Source of the DNA: JAFAYN01 sp963733105
Lineage (GTDB): Bacteria > Gemmatimonadota > Gemmatimonadetes > Longimicrobiales > Longimicrobiaceae
Assembly: GCA_963733105.1 (NCBI GenBank)
Contig: CAVTCB010000012.1
Span: forward strand, 248,001 to 312,000
Length of the DNA: 64,000 nucleotides
Reading direction: 5' to 3'
The notes under the pieces were generated by a model. The model had not been told where the DNA came from, ran no database searches, and saw only the letters and a list, made by a program, of their open reading frames with translations. Below are positions 29,601 through 42,000 of the stretch, piece by piece (position 1 is the stretch's first letter; the number at the start of each line of letters is the position of its first letter). A program made the position numbers and the translations under genes.

Positions 29601-32600
29601 GCACGCGCTCCGCCTCGGTGCGCGGCGCCACGAAGTCGCCGCCCAGGTCGGGGCGCGCGGCGTCGGGGGCGGGGAGGGCGCGGCGGTCCAGCTTGCCGTT
29701 GGCGGTGAGCGGGAGGCGCTCCAGCGCGACGAACGCCGCCGGGACCATGTACTCCGGGAGCCGCGCGCCGACCCAGTCGCGCAGCTCCGCGACGGAGGGC
29801 GCGGCGCCGGCGCCCGCGACCACGTACCCCACCAGCCGCCGGTCCCCCGGCGCGTCCTCGCGCGCCAGGACGGCGGCCTCGCGGACCCCCGGGTGCTCCA
29901 GGAGCGCCGTCTCGATCTCCCCCAGCTCGATGCGGAAGCCGCGGATCTTGACCTGGTGGTCGATGCGCCCCAGGTACTCCAGGTCGCCGCCGGAGCGGAG
30001 CCGCGCCAGGTCGCCCGAGCGGTACAGCCGCGCGCCGGGCTCCCCCCCGAACGGGTCGGGGACGAAGCGCTCCGCCGTCAGCTCCGGTCGTCCGAGGTAG
30101 CCGCGCGCCACCCCCGCCCCGCCCACGAGCATCTCCCCCGGCACTCCCGGGGGCACCGGCTCGCCGTGGCGGTCGGCGACGTACACGCGGAGGTCCGGGA
30201 TCGCCACGCCGACGCGGCTCCCCCGCGCCCCCGCCACGTCCTCCCGCCCGAGCGGGCCGGTAGGTGACGTGCACGGTGGTCTCGGTGATCCCGTACATGT
30301 TCACCAGCCGCGGCCGCTCCTCCCCGTGCCGCTCCGTCCACGGCCGCAGCGCCGCCGGGTCCAGCGCCTCCCCGCCGAACACCACGTACCGCAGCGCGAG
30401 GCCGCTCCGCTCCTGCGACTCCTCCTCCGCGCGGACCAGCGAGGAGAAGGCGGAGGGCGTCTGGCTCAGCACGGTGACGCCCTCGCGGCGCAGCAGCGCC
30501 AGGAACGCCTCCGGCGAGCGCGCCGTCTCCTGCGGCACCACCACCAGCCGCCCTCCGTACAGCAGCGCGCCCCAGACCTCCCACACCGAGAAGTCGAAGG
30601 CGTACGAGTGGAAGAGCGTCCACACGTCCTCCGCCCCGAAGCCGAACCAGTGGTCCGTCGCGGTGAAGAGCCGCACGGCGTTGGCGTGGGTGACCACGAC
30701 GCCCTTGGGGCGGCCGGTGGAGCCGGAGGTGTAGATGACGTAGGCGGCGGACTCCGGCCCGGCGGTACCCCTCACCCCCGACCCCTCCCCCGCCTGCGGG
30801 GGAGGGGAGAACGACGAGGGCTCTCCGACACCGGAGCTTTCCACTGCGGACCCTGCCTCCGGCGCGCCCCCACCCGGCTCGCCTCGGGCTCGCCACCCTC
30901 CCCCGTTCCGGGGGAGGGGCATCTCCACGCTTCGATCCTCGCCCTCGATCGCGTCGTTGTCGTGCTCCCCTCCCCCCTTGTGGGGGAGGGGTCGGGGGAG
31001 GGGGGTCCCGACGGGCGCATCGGACCCACCATCCGCATCCACGCTGCCGTTCTCCCCTCCCCTGCTTGCGGGGGAGGGGCCGGGGGTGGGGGGCACCAAT
31101 GTCGCGCCGATCCTGTCCAGCACCACCACCTCCCCCCCGAACTCCGGGAGCGTCCCCACCAACCGCTCCTGTGTCACCAGCACGGGGACCGCCGAGTCCG
31201 CCAGGACGTACGCCAGCCGCTCCGCCGGGTAGCCGGGATCGAGGGGGACGTAGGCACCGCCGGCCTTGAGGATGCCCAGCACCCCCACCACCGTCTCCAG
31301 CGAGCGCTCCACGCACAGCCCCACCCGCGCCTCGGGGCCGATCCCCATCCCGCGCAGGATGGCGGCGAGACGGTCCGACCGCGCGCGCAGCCCGGCGTAG
31401 GTCAGCGACTCGCCCTCGAAGGTGACGGCGACGGCGTCCGGCGCGCGCCCGGCCGCGGCGTCGAAGAGCGCGTGCAGGGTGTCGGCGGAGCGGAAGCGGT
31501 CGGCGGGGGCGCCCACCAGCATCGCCCGCTCCTCCGCCGGGAGCAGCGGGAGGGTGGAGACCGGCGCGTCGGGGTCCGCCAGCAGCGACTCCAGGAAGAC
31601 GGCGTAGTGGCCGGCGAAGCGCACGGCGGTGTCGCGCTCCCACAGGTCGGTCGAGTACTCCAGCCGCCCGCGGAGCCCCTCCCCCGTCTCCTCCAGCGTC
31701 AGCGTCAGGTCGAACTTGGCCGTCCCCGTGTCCCCCGTCTCCACCCGCATCTCCAGGCCCGGGAGGCCGGCGCGCTCCATGGGCGCGTTCTGGAGGACGA
31801 AGACGGCCTGGAAGAGCGGGTTGCGGGACAGGTCGCGCTCCAGGCGCAGCTCCTCCACCACGCGCTCCAGCGGCACGTCCTGGTGCTGGTAGGCGCCCAG
31901 CGTGGCCTCGCGCACGCGGCGCAGGAGCGCGCGGAACCCCGGGTCGTCCGACAGGTCGGCGCGGAGCGGGAGGGCGTTGACGAAGTTGCCGACCACCCCC
32001 TCCACCTCCACCCGCGTCCGCCCGGCGATCGGCGACCCCACCACCACCTCGTCCTGGCGCGCGTAGCGGGCGAGCAGCGCCTGGAAGGCGGCCAGCGCCG
32101 CCATGAAGAGCGTGGCCCCCTCGCGCCGGGCGAGGGCGTGCAGCCGCTCCCCCGTCTCCTCGGGGAGGACGAAGCGGTGCACGTCGCCGCGGAAGCTCGC
32201 CACGGCGGGGCGCGGAGCGTCGACCGGGAGCTCCAGCACGGGGGGAGCCCCCGCCAGCCGCTCCGTCCACCAGGCGAGCTGCCGCTCCAGCACGGGGCCG
32301 AGCATCCGCTCGCGCTGCCACACCGCGAAGTCCGGGTACTGGAGCGCGGGCTCCGGGAGCGGCGAGGGCTCCTCGCGCAGCAGGGCGGGGTAGAGCGCCG
32401 CCACCTCGCGGAGCACGATCCCCATGCTCCACCCGTCCGCGACCACGTGGTGCAGCGTCAGGAGGAGGAGGTGCTCCTCCGGCGCCACGCGGAGCAGGCG
32501 GGCGCGGAAGAGCGGCCCGCCCTCCAGCTCGAAGGTGCGGCGCTCCTCCTCCGCGGCCGCGCGCCGCGCGCCCTCCTCCCCCGCGACCGGCTCGACCGGC

Positions 32601-35600
32601 AGCTCCAGCCGCTCCGCGGGGTGCACCACCTGCACCGGCTCGCCGCCGCGCGCCTCGAAGCGCGTGCGCAGCGCTTCGTGGCGCCGAACGACCTCCTCCA
32701 GGGCGCGGCGAAGCGCCTCCGCGTCGAGCGCGCCCGAGAGGCGCACGCGCACGGGGACGTTGTACGCCGGGGTCCCGGGGGTGAGCTGCTCCACGAACCA
32801 GAGCCGCTGCTGCGCGAAGGAGAGCGGCACCGCGCCGGGGCGCTCGACGGGGCGCAGCGGCGGCTCGTCCGCGCCCTCCGAGGCGGCGCGCTCGACCACG
32901 GCGGCCAGCCCGGCCGGCGTCGGCGCGTCGAACACCGCGCGCACCGGGATCTCCACGCCGAAGAGCTGCCGGACGCGCGAGACCACCCGCGTGGCCAGGA
33001 GCGAGTGCCCGCCATGCTCGAAGAACGGGTCGTGGATGCCGGCCCGCTCCATCCCCAGGAGGTCCGCCCAGACCTCCGTCAGCACCTCCTCCGTCGGCGT
33101 GCGCGGCGCGGCGAAGTCGCCGGTGTTCAGGGACCGCGGCCTCGGGCTCCGGGAGCGCGGCGAGGTCCACCTTGCCGTGCGCGGTGAGCGGGAGCGCGTC
33201 CAGCGCCACCCAGGCGGAGGGGACCATGTGCTCCGGGAGCCGCTCGCGCGCCCACTCGCGCAGCTCGCCCGCCGCCGGCGCCGCGCCGGCGGGGACCACG
33301 TAGGCGGCCAGCGAGGCGTCACCCGGGGCGGACTCGCGCACGGCGACGACGCACTCGCGGACGCCGGGGTGCGCCGCGAGCGCGGCCTCCACCTCGCCGG
33401 GCTCCACGCGGAAGCCGCGCACCTTGACCTGCCGGTCGTCGCGGCCCAGGAAGTCCAGGTTCCCGTCGGGGAGCCAGCGCACCCGGTCGCCGGTGCGGTA
33501 CATCCGCGCGCCCGGCTCGCCGGAGAACGGGTCGGGGACGAACCTCTCCGCCGTCAGATCGGGCCGCCCCAGGTACCCGCGCGCCACGCACCGCCCGCCG
33601 ATGCACAGCTCGCCGGGGACGCCCGCGGGCGCGGGGTACCCGTCCGCGTCCAGCACGTACGCCCTGCGGTCCCCGACGGGGCGGCCGATGGGGACGCGCG
33701 CGGAGCCGTCGCCGTCCGGCACGTCGTACAGCGTCGTGGTGATGATGGTCTCGGTGGGGCCGTAGCCGTTCACGAGGCGCACGGCGCCCAGGGGGCTCTC
33801 CTTCCAGAGCCGCGCCGCCTCCGCGGACAGCCGCTCCCCGCCCGCGATCAGCACGCGCAGCGAGTGTCCCTCCGGGAACCCGGACTCCGCCCACTCCGCC
33901 ACGGCCTGCTGCCAGTACGAGGTCGGGAGGTTGGCGACGTCGACGCGCTCCTCCACCAGGCGGCGCCGCAGCTCGGCGGGGCTCCACACCTCGCCGCCGC
34001 GCATCACCATGGTGGCCCCGAGCGTGAGGGGGATCAGGAGCTGGGATACGGAGGGATCGAAGGTGGCCGCGGCGAACTGGAGCGTCCGGTCGCCCGGCCG
34101 GATCCCGTAGCGGTCGCGCACGTCCACCAGGTGCGCCGCGAGCGGGCCGTGGTCCACCATCACCCCCTTGGGCCGCCCCGTGGAGCCGGAGGTGTAGAAC
34201 ACGTACGCCGCGTCCTCCGGCGACGCCCCGGCGGCCCCGTCCGGCTCCGCCTCCGGCAGCTCCCCGTCGACGGCGAGCCGGGGAACGCCCGCGCCGCGGA
34301 CCGGGGCGGGGCCCTCTCCCTGGACCAGCGCGAGCACCGCACCGGAGTCGGCCAGGAGCCACGCCAGCCGCTCCGCGGGCTGCGCGGGGTCCACCGGGAC
34401 GTAGACGGCGCCCGCCCGAAAGCACCCCAGGAGGGCGGCGGGGATGTCGAGCGAGCGCTCCAGGGAGACGGCCACCCGGTCCCCCGTCCGGACGCCCCGC
34501 GCGCGGAGGGCGGCGGCGATCCGCCCGGCGCGGCGGTGGAGCTCCGCGTAGGTGACGCGCTCCCCGTCCAGCTCCACGGCCGCCAGCTCCGGCGTCCGGC
34601 GCGCCTGCTCCGCGACCAGCTCGTGCACGCAGAGGCCGGTGGCGGGGACCACGCCGTCGGCGCGGCTCCAGGCCGCCAGCCGGCGCCGCTCCTCGTCCCC
34701 CGGCTCCAGCAGCGAGCCCACCGTGCGCTCCGGGTCGGCCGCGATCCCGCGCAGCGTGTCGCGCAGGTAGGCGAAGATCCCCTCCGGCGTCCCGTCCTCG
34801 AAGCGGCGCGGGTCGTACACCATCTTGACGTACATCCGCCGCTCCCCGTACGCCGCCACCGACAGGGGCATGTTGGTGCGGGTGAAGAGCCGCAGCTCCC
34901 GGTTCTCCCACGCCCTGCCCGCCCGCCGGAGCGCCTCGTCCAGGAAGGTGACGTCGTAGTTGACCACCGTCTCGAAGAGCGGGAGCCCCCGCGGGAGCTC
35001 GCTCCACCCCCGGATCCGCGCCAGCACGGTGTGCTCGTACGGGCGCATGGAGCGCACCCGCTCGCGCGGGCCGCGCAGCCACTCCGCCACCGGCTCCCCG
35101 GGGCGGACCCGCACCCGCAGCGGGAGCGAGCTCAGGAAGAGCCCCACCATGCGGTGCTCCCCCCCGTCCGCCCACCAGCGGCTCCCGCGCGTGATCCCGA
35201 AGACCACGTCGCGCTCGCCGGACCAGCGGGCCAGCACCAGCGCCCAGGCGCCGTGCAGGATGTTGTTCAGGCTGAGGTCGTGCTGGCGCGCGAAGGCGCG
35301 CAGCGCCGCCGTGTCCGCCTCCGGGAGCCAGTCCTCGATCTGGGGGTAGACGGCCTCGCCCCCGGCCGGGGGATCGCGGTCGCCGACCGGGGTGGGCGCC
35401 GTGAAGCCGCGCAGCATCTCCCCCCAGAACGCCTCGCTGGCCGCGTCGTCCCGGGTGCGCGTCCACTCGGCGTACTCGCCGTAGGGGCGGGGGGCGGGGA
35501 GGTCGATCTCCTCCCCGCGCCGGGCGGCCTCGTAGAAGGCGAACACGTCCTGGAGGAGGACGATGATGGAGCGCCCCTCCAGGAGGATGTGGTGGAAGGT

Positions 35601-36020
35601 CCAGACCAGGTGCCACTCGGCGTCTGCCGCGCGGACCAGCGCCAGCCGCGTCACCGGGGCGGCGGCGAAGTCGAAGTCGCGGTGCCGCTCCGCGTCGATG
35701 TACGCCGCGAGCCGCGCCTCCCGCTCCTCCGCGTCCAGCCCGCTCCAGTCCAGCTGCTCGAAGGGGAGGTCCACGTCGGCGTGCACCTCCTGCACCGGCT
35801 CCTCCAGCCCCTCCCAGCGGAAGCCCGTGCGCAGGATGCCGTGCATCCGCGCCGCGCGGCGCCACGCCGCCTCCATCGCCGCCGGGTCCAGCGCCTCGCG
35901 GAGGACGTACTGGATGAGGACGTTGTCCACCCCCGTCCCCGGCGCGTACAGGGCGTTGAAGAGGAGCCCCTGCTGCAGCGGGGAGAGCGGGTGGACGGAC
36001 TCGACGGGGTGCCGGCTCAT
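21497..36020 (-). CDS. NRPS-3: four-module synthetase (C-A-T, C-A-T, C-A-T-E, C-A-T), four frameshifts as sequenced
   Basis: Starts at ATG 36020 with AAGGAG just upstream. A GTG at 36038, in frame and overlapping the NRPS-2 stop as GTGA, is an alternative start. Ends at TGA 21497-21499. The frame changes at about 33130-33132, 30254-30258, 26473-26476 and 23681-23687 (a C7 run). All four fit one extra base in a G/C run, and deleting one base restores a smooth domain sequence each time. Predicted residues: unknown, Thr, D-Asp, Gly-like. The N-terminus MSRHPVESVHPLSPLQQG is of the D-L acceptor type. The C-terminus (RSLEEMLDELEGLSEEEILALL) is a donor helix that would suit the LSPEKR helices of NRPS-4 and NRPS-5. 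Open segments are given separately. Confidence 0.87.
22971..23052. repeat. Palindromic insert 5 in NRPS-3 A4 domain
   Basis: 82 bp. A delta hairpin fused to the second half of alpha, read as PHPAALEPPPSPTGGGG then WRARGEPGGG. The junction lies inside the shared stem, as expected from recombination between two hairpin elements. In frame. Confidence 0.85.
23688..26473 (-). CDS. NRPS-3 segment d: T3, E, C4
   Basis: Carrier GGDSILSLQ; an epimerisation domain with HHLAVDGVSW and RTVGWFTAAFPV, predicting D-Asp in the chain; then the linker TPSDFPLARLGQ leading into a C domain (VYPLSPMQQGILYHTV; KHHLVLDGWS) of the D-L type expected after an E domain. The frame is lost near the C-terminal end of C4 in a C7 run at 23681-23687. 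Reading six bases instead of seven restores RGGRSLERTTFPL. Confidence 0.86.
26477..30254 (-). CDS. NRPS-3 segment c: end of A2, T2, C3, A3 (Asp)
   Basis: Contains A2 motifs A7-A10, a carrier with GGDSIRSIR, and a C domain of a distinct style (YPPTRLQLGMLFHS start, SFHHAILDGWS). It then has a complete A domain without a palindromic insert. The A3 pocket reads DLTKVGHVGK, a classical aspartate code. The frame ends between A10 (NGKVDRRALP) and the next carrier, where GGGG (CCCC at 26473-26476) has one base too many; the corrected join reads EPGEADEGEEF. Confidence 0.86.
30257..33130 (-). CDS. NRPS-3 segment b: T1, C2 and first half of A2
   Basis: Carrier domain with the slightly unusual DPFFEHGGHSLLATR, an L-L type C domain (SFAQQRLWFVEQL; HHVVADGWS), and an A domain with the 325-bp insert 6. 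The pocket reads DFWSVGMVHK (Thr type) and runs up to TETTVHVTYRP. There the sequence has CGGCCCGCTC where removal of one C gives the expected RPLGREDVAG continuation. Confidence 0.85.
30768..31092. repeat. Palindromic insert 6 in NRPS-3 A2 domain
   Basis: About 325 bp. In gene sense: a beta-type variant (PPTPGPSPASRGGE), beta (PLPRPLPHKGGGE), alpha, and a further beta-type hairpin read in another frame (FSPPPQAGEGSGVRG). Open throughout. Confidence 0.85.
33133..36020 (-). CDS. NRPS-3 segment a: C1 and A1 (unknown substrate)
   Basis: Contains a D-L-style C domain (VHPLSPLQQGLLFNALY start) whose active-site motif is HHILLEG instead of HHxxxDG, and an A domain with SGSTGRPKG and ATFDPSVSQLL. 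The pocket code reads DPSNLAGITK, which I cannot match to a known substrate. The frame continues open beyond 33130 but loses all domain similarity there. Removing one C from the CCC run gives a smooth join to the carrier domain in segment b. Confidence 0.85.
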
Positions 36021-36034
36021 GGTCTCCTTCGGGG

Positions 36035-39000
36035 TCACTGCCGCGCCTCCGGCCGGAGCGCGCGCTCCTCGTCGTACGCCGCCCCGGCCTCGCCGTCGGT
36101 CAGCGCCTCGATCTCCGCCAGGAGGGAGGCCACCAGGGCCTCCTCCATGAGGTCGATCTCCGCCGCCAGCTCGGCGAGCCGCGGGTGGTCGAACACCGCC
36201 TGGACGGGGAGGTCCAGCTCCATGTGGGCGCGTACGCGGGAGGCCACCTGCATGGCCAGGAGCGAGTGCCCGCCCAGCGCGAAGAAGTCGTCGCCCGCGC
36301 CCACGCGCTCCACCCCCAGCACCTCGCGCCAGATGGCCGCCAGCGCCTCCTCGGTGGGGGTGGACGGCGGCGCCCCGTCGTCCGCGGCGCGCGCCTCCGG
36401 CGCCGGGAGGGCGCGGCGGTCGGTCTTGCCGTTGGGGGTGCGGGGGAGCGCGTCCAGCGCCACCACGGCGGAGGGGACCAGGTGGTCCGGGAGCCGCTCC
36501 GCGAGCGCGGCGCGCACGCCCTCGGCCGTGAGGCCGCTCCCCTCGCGCGCGGCGAACCAGGCCACCAGCCGGGCCCCGCCGGGCCCGTCCTCCCGCGCCG
36601 CCACGGCGGCCTCCCGCACTCCGGGGACGCCGAGGAGCGCGTCCTCCACCTCGCCGGGCTCCACGCGGAAGCCGCGCACCTTGACCTGGTGGTCGGTGCG
36701 CCCCAGGTACTCCAGCTCCCCGCCGGCCCCGCGGCGCGCCAGGTCGCCCGTGCGGTACATCCGCGCGCCCGGCACCCGGGAGAACGGGTCGGGCACGAAG
36801 CGCTCCGCCGTCAGCGCCGCCCTCCCCAGGTAGCCGCGCGCGACGCCCTCCCCGCCCACGTACAGCTCCCCGGGGACGCCCGCCGGGGCGGGCTCCCCCT
36901 CGCGGTCCAGGACGTGGACGCGCGCCCCCGGGATCGCCCGGCCCACGGGGACGCGCCCCTCCGCGTCCTCCGCGCGGCACTCGTGCACGGTGCACCAGAC
37001 GGTGGCCTCGGTGGGGCCGTACTCGTTGAAGAGCGCGGTCCCGGGGAGGAGGCGCGCGTGCCTCGCCACCAGCTCCGGGGGGCACGCCTCGCCCCCGAGG
37101 ATCACCGCCTCCGGGGCCATCCCGTCGCGCCGCACCGCCTCGTCCAGGAGCGCGCCGTGCAGCGACGGGACGCAGAGGAGGTGCGAGACGCGGTGCCGCG
37201 CGACGATCTCCGCCAGCCGCGCGGGGTCGCGCCGCTCCGCCTCGCCCGCCACGCGCAGCGTCCCCCCCGCGCACAGCGTCCAGAAGATCCCCGCGACCGA
37301 GCTGTCGAAGGATATGGACGAGAGGAGGAGGAACTCGCGCACCGCGCCGCCGTAGCGCTCGAACCGCGCGGCCGTGGAGCACGCCAGCGCCCGGTGCGTG
37401 ACCCCGACGCCCTTGGGACGCCCGGTGGAGCCGGAGGTGTAGATGACGTAGGCCAGGTGGTCGGGGGAGAGGCCCCCACCCGGCTCGCCTCGGGCTCGCC
37501 ACCCTCCCCCGTGCTGGGGGAGGGGCATGTCCACGCTTCGATCCTCGCCCTCCACGGTGTCGTGGTCGTGCTCCCCTCCCCCCTTGTGGGGGAGGGGCCG
37601 GGGGTGGGGGGTATCGAGGGACACGATGGCTCCCCCGAACTCCGGCATCCGCTCCGCCAGCCCCGGCTCCGTCACCAGCACCGGGACGGCCGAGTCCTCC
37701 AGGAGGTAGGCGATCCGCTCCCGCGGGTAGGCGGGGTCCAGGGGGACGTAGGCGCCGCCCGCGTAGAGGACTCCCAGGATGGCGGCGATCATCCCCGTCC
37801 CCGGCTCCGCGCAGACGCCCACGCGCGTCTCCGGCCCCACGCCCAGGGCGCGCAGGCGCGCGGCGAGGCCCGCGGCGGCGGCGTCCAGGGCGGCGTAGGT
37901 CAGCGACGCGTCGCCGGAGGCCACGGCCACCGCGTCCGGGGTGCGCCGCGCCTGCTCGCGGATGGCGACGTGCACCGGGATCTCCCCGGCGCCGGTGGGA
38001 AGCGCCGGGGCGTCGGACGACAGGAGGCGCTCGCGCTCCGCGCCGGTCGTGAGCGACAGGTCGCGGAGGCGCGCGCCCGGCGCGGCGGCCATGCCGAGGA
38101 GGACTGCGCGCACGTGCTCCAGCACCCGCTCCGCCGCGTCGTCCGCGAACCGGCGGCCGTCGTAGCGCGCGCGCAGCGTGAGCCCGTGGCCGGGGTCGGC
38201 CAGGAGCCCGAACGGGTAGTTGGAGCGCTCGGCCATCCGCGAGCCGGCCACCCGGAGCCCGGTCCCGTCCAGCGCCGCCGACTCCGCCGGGTAGTTCTCG
38301 AACACCACGATGCTCTCGAAGAGCGGCGTCCCCCGCGGCACCTCGCTCCACGCCTGCACGTCCACCAGCGGCGTGTGCTCGAAGCGGCGCATCTCCGCCT
38401 GGCGCTCCTGGAGAGCCCCGAGCCACTCCCCCAGCCGGGCGTCGGGGGGGACGGCCACGCGCACCGGGAGGGTGTTGATGAACACCCCGACCCGCGTCTC
38501 CATCTCCGGGAGGTCGGCCGTGCGCCCGGACACCGTGGCGCCGAACACCACGTCTCGCTCGCCCGTGTAGCGGGACAGGAGGAGCGCCCAGGCGCCCTGC
38601 ACCAGCGTGCTCGGCGTCACCCGCCGGCGGCGCGCGAAGGCGCGCAGGGAGGCGGCTTCCTCCTCGCCGAGGCGCAGCTCCCGCTCCCCCGCCGCGGGGG
38701 CGTCCGGCGCCGGGGCGCCGCGGTCCACGGGGAGCCGGGTGGGCTCCTCGATCCCCCGCAGCTCCTCGCGCCAGAACGCCTCCGCCGCCGCGGCGTCCCG
38801 GCCGCGCAGCCAGGCCACGTACTCGCGGAAGGGGCGCGGCGCCGGGAGCTCCAGCGCCCGCCCGGCGCGCGCCGCGGCGTAGAGCGCGAACACCTCGCCC
38901 AGCACCAGCGGCACCGACCACCCGTCCAGCAGGACGTGGTGGTGGCTCCACACCAGGTGCCACTCCTCGTCGCCCGCGCGGAGCAGCGCCACCCGGCTGA

Positions 39001-42000
39001 GCGGGGCGACGGCCGGGTCGAAGCCGCGCTCCCGGTCGCCCGCGAGGAACGCCTCCAGGAGCGCCGCCCGGTCCCCCGCGGCGACGCCGCGCCAGTCGTG
39101 CGCCTCGAAGGGGTGCTCCACCCGGCGCCGGACCACCTGCACCGGCTCGCCCGTCTCCCGCGGCACGAAGGAGGTGCGAAGCGGGGCGTGCCGGTCCGCC
39201 ACCTCCTGCCAGGCGCGCCGCAGCGCCTCCGGGTCCAGCCCGCCCAGCAGGTGCACGGCGAGCTGCTCGAAGTACATCCCCCCCTCGCGGCTGCGGAGCG
39301 CGTGGAAGAGGATCCCCTGCTGGAGCGGGGTGGCCGGGTACGCGTCCTCCACGTCGGGGAGCCCGGCGAGCACGCGGCCCAGCTCCGCCTGCTCCACCGC
39401 GAGGAGGGGGAAGTCGGAGGGGACGAGCCCCGTCGTGCGCCCCTCGCGCGCCGCGGCCACCAGCTCGCGCAGGGCGCCCAGGAACGCCTCCGCCAGCCGC
39501 TCCGCCGTGGCCGCCCGGTGCACGCGCGAGCCGTACGTCCACGACGCCCGGAAGGTGCCGCCGGCGACGCCCGCGTTCACCTCCAGCAGGTAGCGGCGGG
39601 GCGCGGCGGGGCTGCGCGCCGCCCCGGTGGGACCCTCCACGGCGGCGAAGAGGGCGTCGTCCGCCTCCGCGCCGTCGAAGCGGCCCAGGTAGTTGAAGGC
39701 CACCTGCGGCTCCGGGGCGGCGGCGAGCCCCGCGTCCCCCGCCAGCCAGCGCAGCACGCCGTAGCCGATCCCCTTCCCCGGGAGCGCGCGCAGCCGCTCG
39801 CGGACGGCGCGGACCGTCTCCGCCGGCGGCGCCGTGGGGTCGGCGTCCAGGCGCACCGGGAAGATGGAGGTGAACCACCCCACGGTGCGCGACAGGTCCA
39901 CGTCCTCCCCCAGGTCCTCGCGCCCGTGCCCCTCCAGATCCACCAGGAGCGACCGCTCCCCCGTCCAGGCGCCGAGCGCGCGCGCCAGGGCGGCCAGGAG
40001 CACCTCGTCGATCCGCGCCCGGAAGGCGGCGGGGACCTCCTGCAGGAGCGCCCGCGTCTCCTCCTCCGTGAGCGCGGCGGTGACGGTGCGCGCCAGCCCC
40101 TCGGTGTTCGCTCCGTCCGGGAAGTCGGCCGGGAGCGGCGGCGCCCCGGCCCCGGCGGCCGCCAGCCAGGCGTCGCGCTCCGCCCGCGTCTCCGGGAGCC
40201 CGGCGTGGGCCCGCAGACGCTCGGCCCAGGCGCGGAAGGAGGTGGTCTTCGCCGGGAGGCGCGGCTCCTCGCCGCGGGCGAGCTGCGCCACGGCGCGCTC
40301 CAGGTCCTCCACCAGGATGCGCCAGGAGACGCCGTCCACGGCGAGGTGGTGGACGACGAGGAGGAGACGGCCGGGACGCTCCGGGCCGGCGTCGAAGTGC
40401 ACGGCGCGCAGCAGCGGCCCGGCTTCCAGGTCCAGGCTCCGCTGCGCGCGCTCCGCCGCCTCCTCGCCCGCCGACCCTTCCACGCGCTCGAAGGGGACGT
40501 GCCCGTCGAACGGCGCGAAGGACTGGCGCCACTCGCCATTTTCGCGGCGGAAGCGGAGCCGCAGCGCGTCGTGGTGCCGCAGCAGCGCCCCGACCGCGCC
40601 CTCCAGGAGCGCCGGCGCCACCGGGCGGCGCGTCTCCAGCAGGACCGCGTGGTTCCAGTGCCCCGGCTCCGGGAGCTCCTGATCGAAGAACCAGCGCTGC
40701 ACCGGCGTCAGCGGGGCCTCGCCCGTCACCTCCCCCTGCTCCGCCGCCGCCGTCGCCGCGGTGTCCGCCACCGCCGCCAGCTCCGCGACCGTCTGGTGCT
40801 GGAAGACCTGGCGCGGCGTGAGCCGGACGCCCGCCCGGGCGGCGCGGGAGATCACCTGGATGGAAAGGATGGAGTCGCCGCCCAGCTCGAAGAAGTTGTC
40901 GTGCACTCCCACGCGCTCCAGCCGCAGCACGTCGCGCCAGACGGCGGCGAGCGCGGCCTCCTTGGCGTCGCGCGGCGCCACGAGCTCGCCGCGCGCCACC
41001 GACTCCTCGCCGGGGGCGGGGAGGGCGCGCCGGTCCGTCTTCCCGTTCGCGGTGAGCGGGAGGGCGTCCAGCAGGACGAACGCCGAGGGTACCATGTGGT
41101 CGGGGAGGCGCTCCGCCGCCCGGGCGCGCAGCTCCGCCGCGTCGGCCGGGCCGTCCGCGACCACGTAGGCCACCAGGCGCGTCTGCCCCGGCGCGTCCTC
41201 CCGCACCATCACCACCGCCTCCCGCACGTGCTCCAGCAGCACGGCCTCGATCTCGCCGGGCTCGATGCGGAAGCCGCGCACCTTGACCTGGAAGTCGGTC
41301 CGCCCCAGGTACTCCAGCTCCCCGTCCGCGCGGCGGCGCACCCGGTCGCCGGAGCGGTACATGCGCGCGCCCGCCTCGCCGGAGAACGGGTCGGGGACGA
41401 AGCGCTCCGCCGTCAGCTCCGCCCTCCCCAGGTACCCCCGCGCCACCCCCGCCCCGGCCACGCACAGCTCGCCCGGGACTCCGGTCGGCGCCAGCTCCCC
41501 CGCCGCGTCCAGCACGTACAGCCTCCCGTCCGGGAGGGGCCGCCCGAGCGGGCTCGCGGAGCCGGCCTCCACGTCCGCGGGCGCCACCGGCCGGAAGCTG
41601 TCGTGCACCGTGGTCTCGGTGATCCCGTGCATGTTCACCAGCCGCGGACGCTCCAGGCCGTGCCTCTCCGTCCACGGCCGCAGGCTCCCCGGCTCCAGCG
41701 CCTCCCCGCCGAACACCACCTCGCGCAGCGCCAGCTCCGACCCGGCCGCGTCGTCCGCGCGGACGAGCTGCCGGAACGCCGAGGGCGTCTGGCTCAGCAC
41801 GGTGACGCGCTCCTCCGCCAGGAGGCGCCGGAAGGCCTCGGGGTCGCGGCTGGTCTCCCACGGCACCACCACCAGCCGCCCGCCGTGCAGCAGCGCCCCC
41901 CAGATCTCCCACACCGAGAAGTCGAACGCGTACGAGTGGAAGAGCGTCCACACGTCGTCCGCGCCGAAGCCGAAGTCCGCCTCCGTGGCGTCGAACAGCC

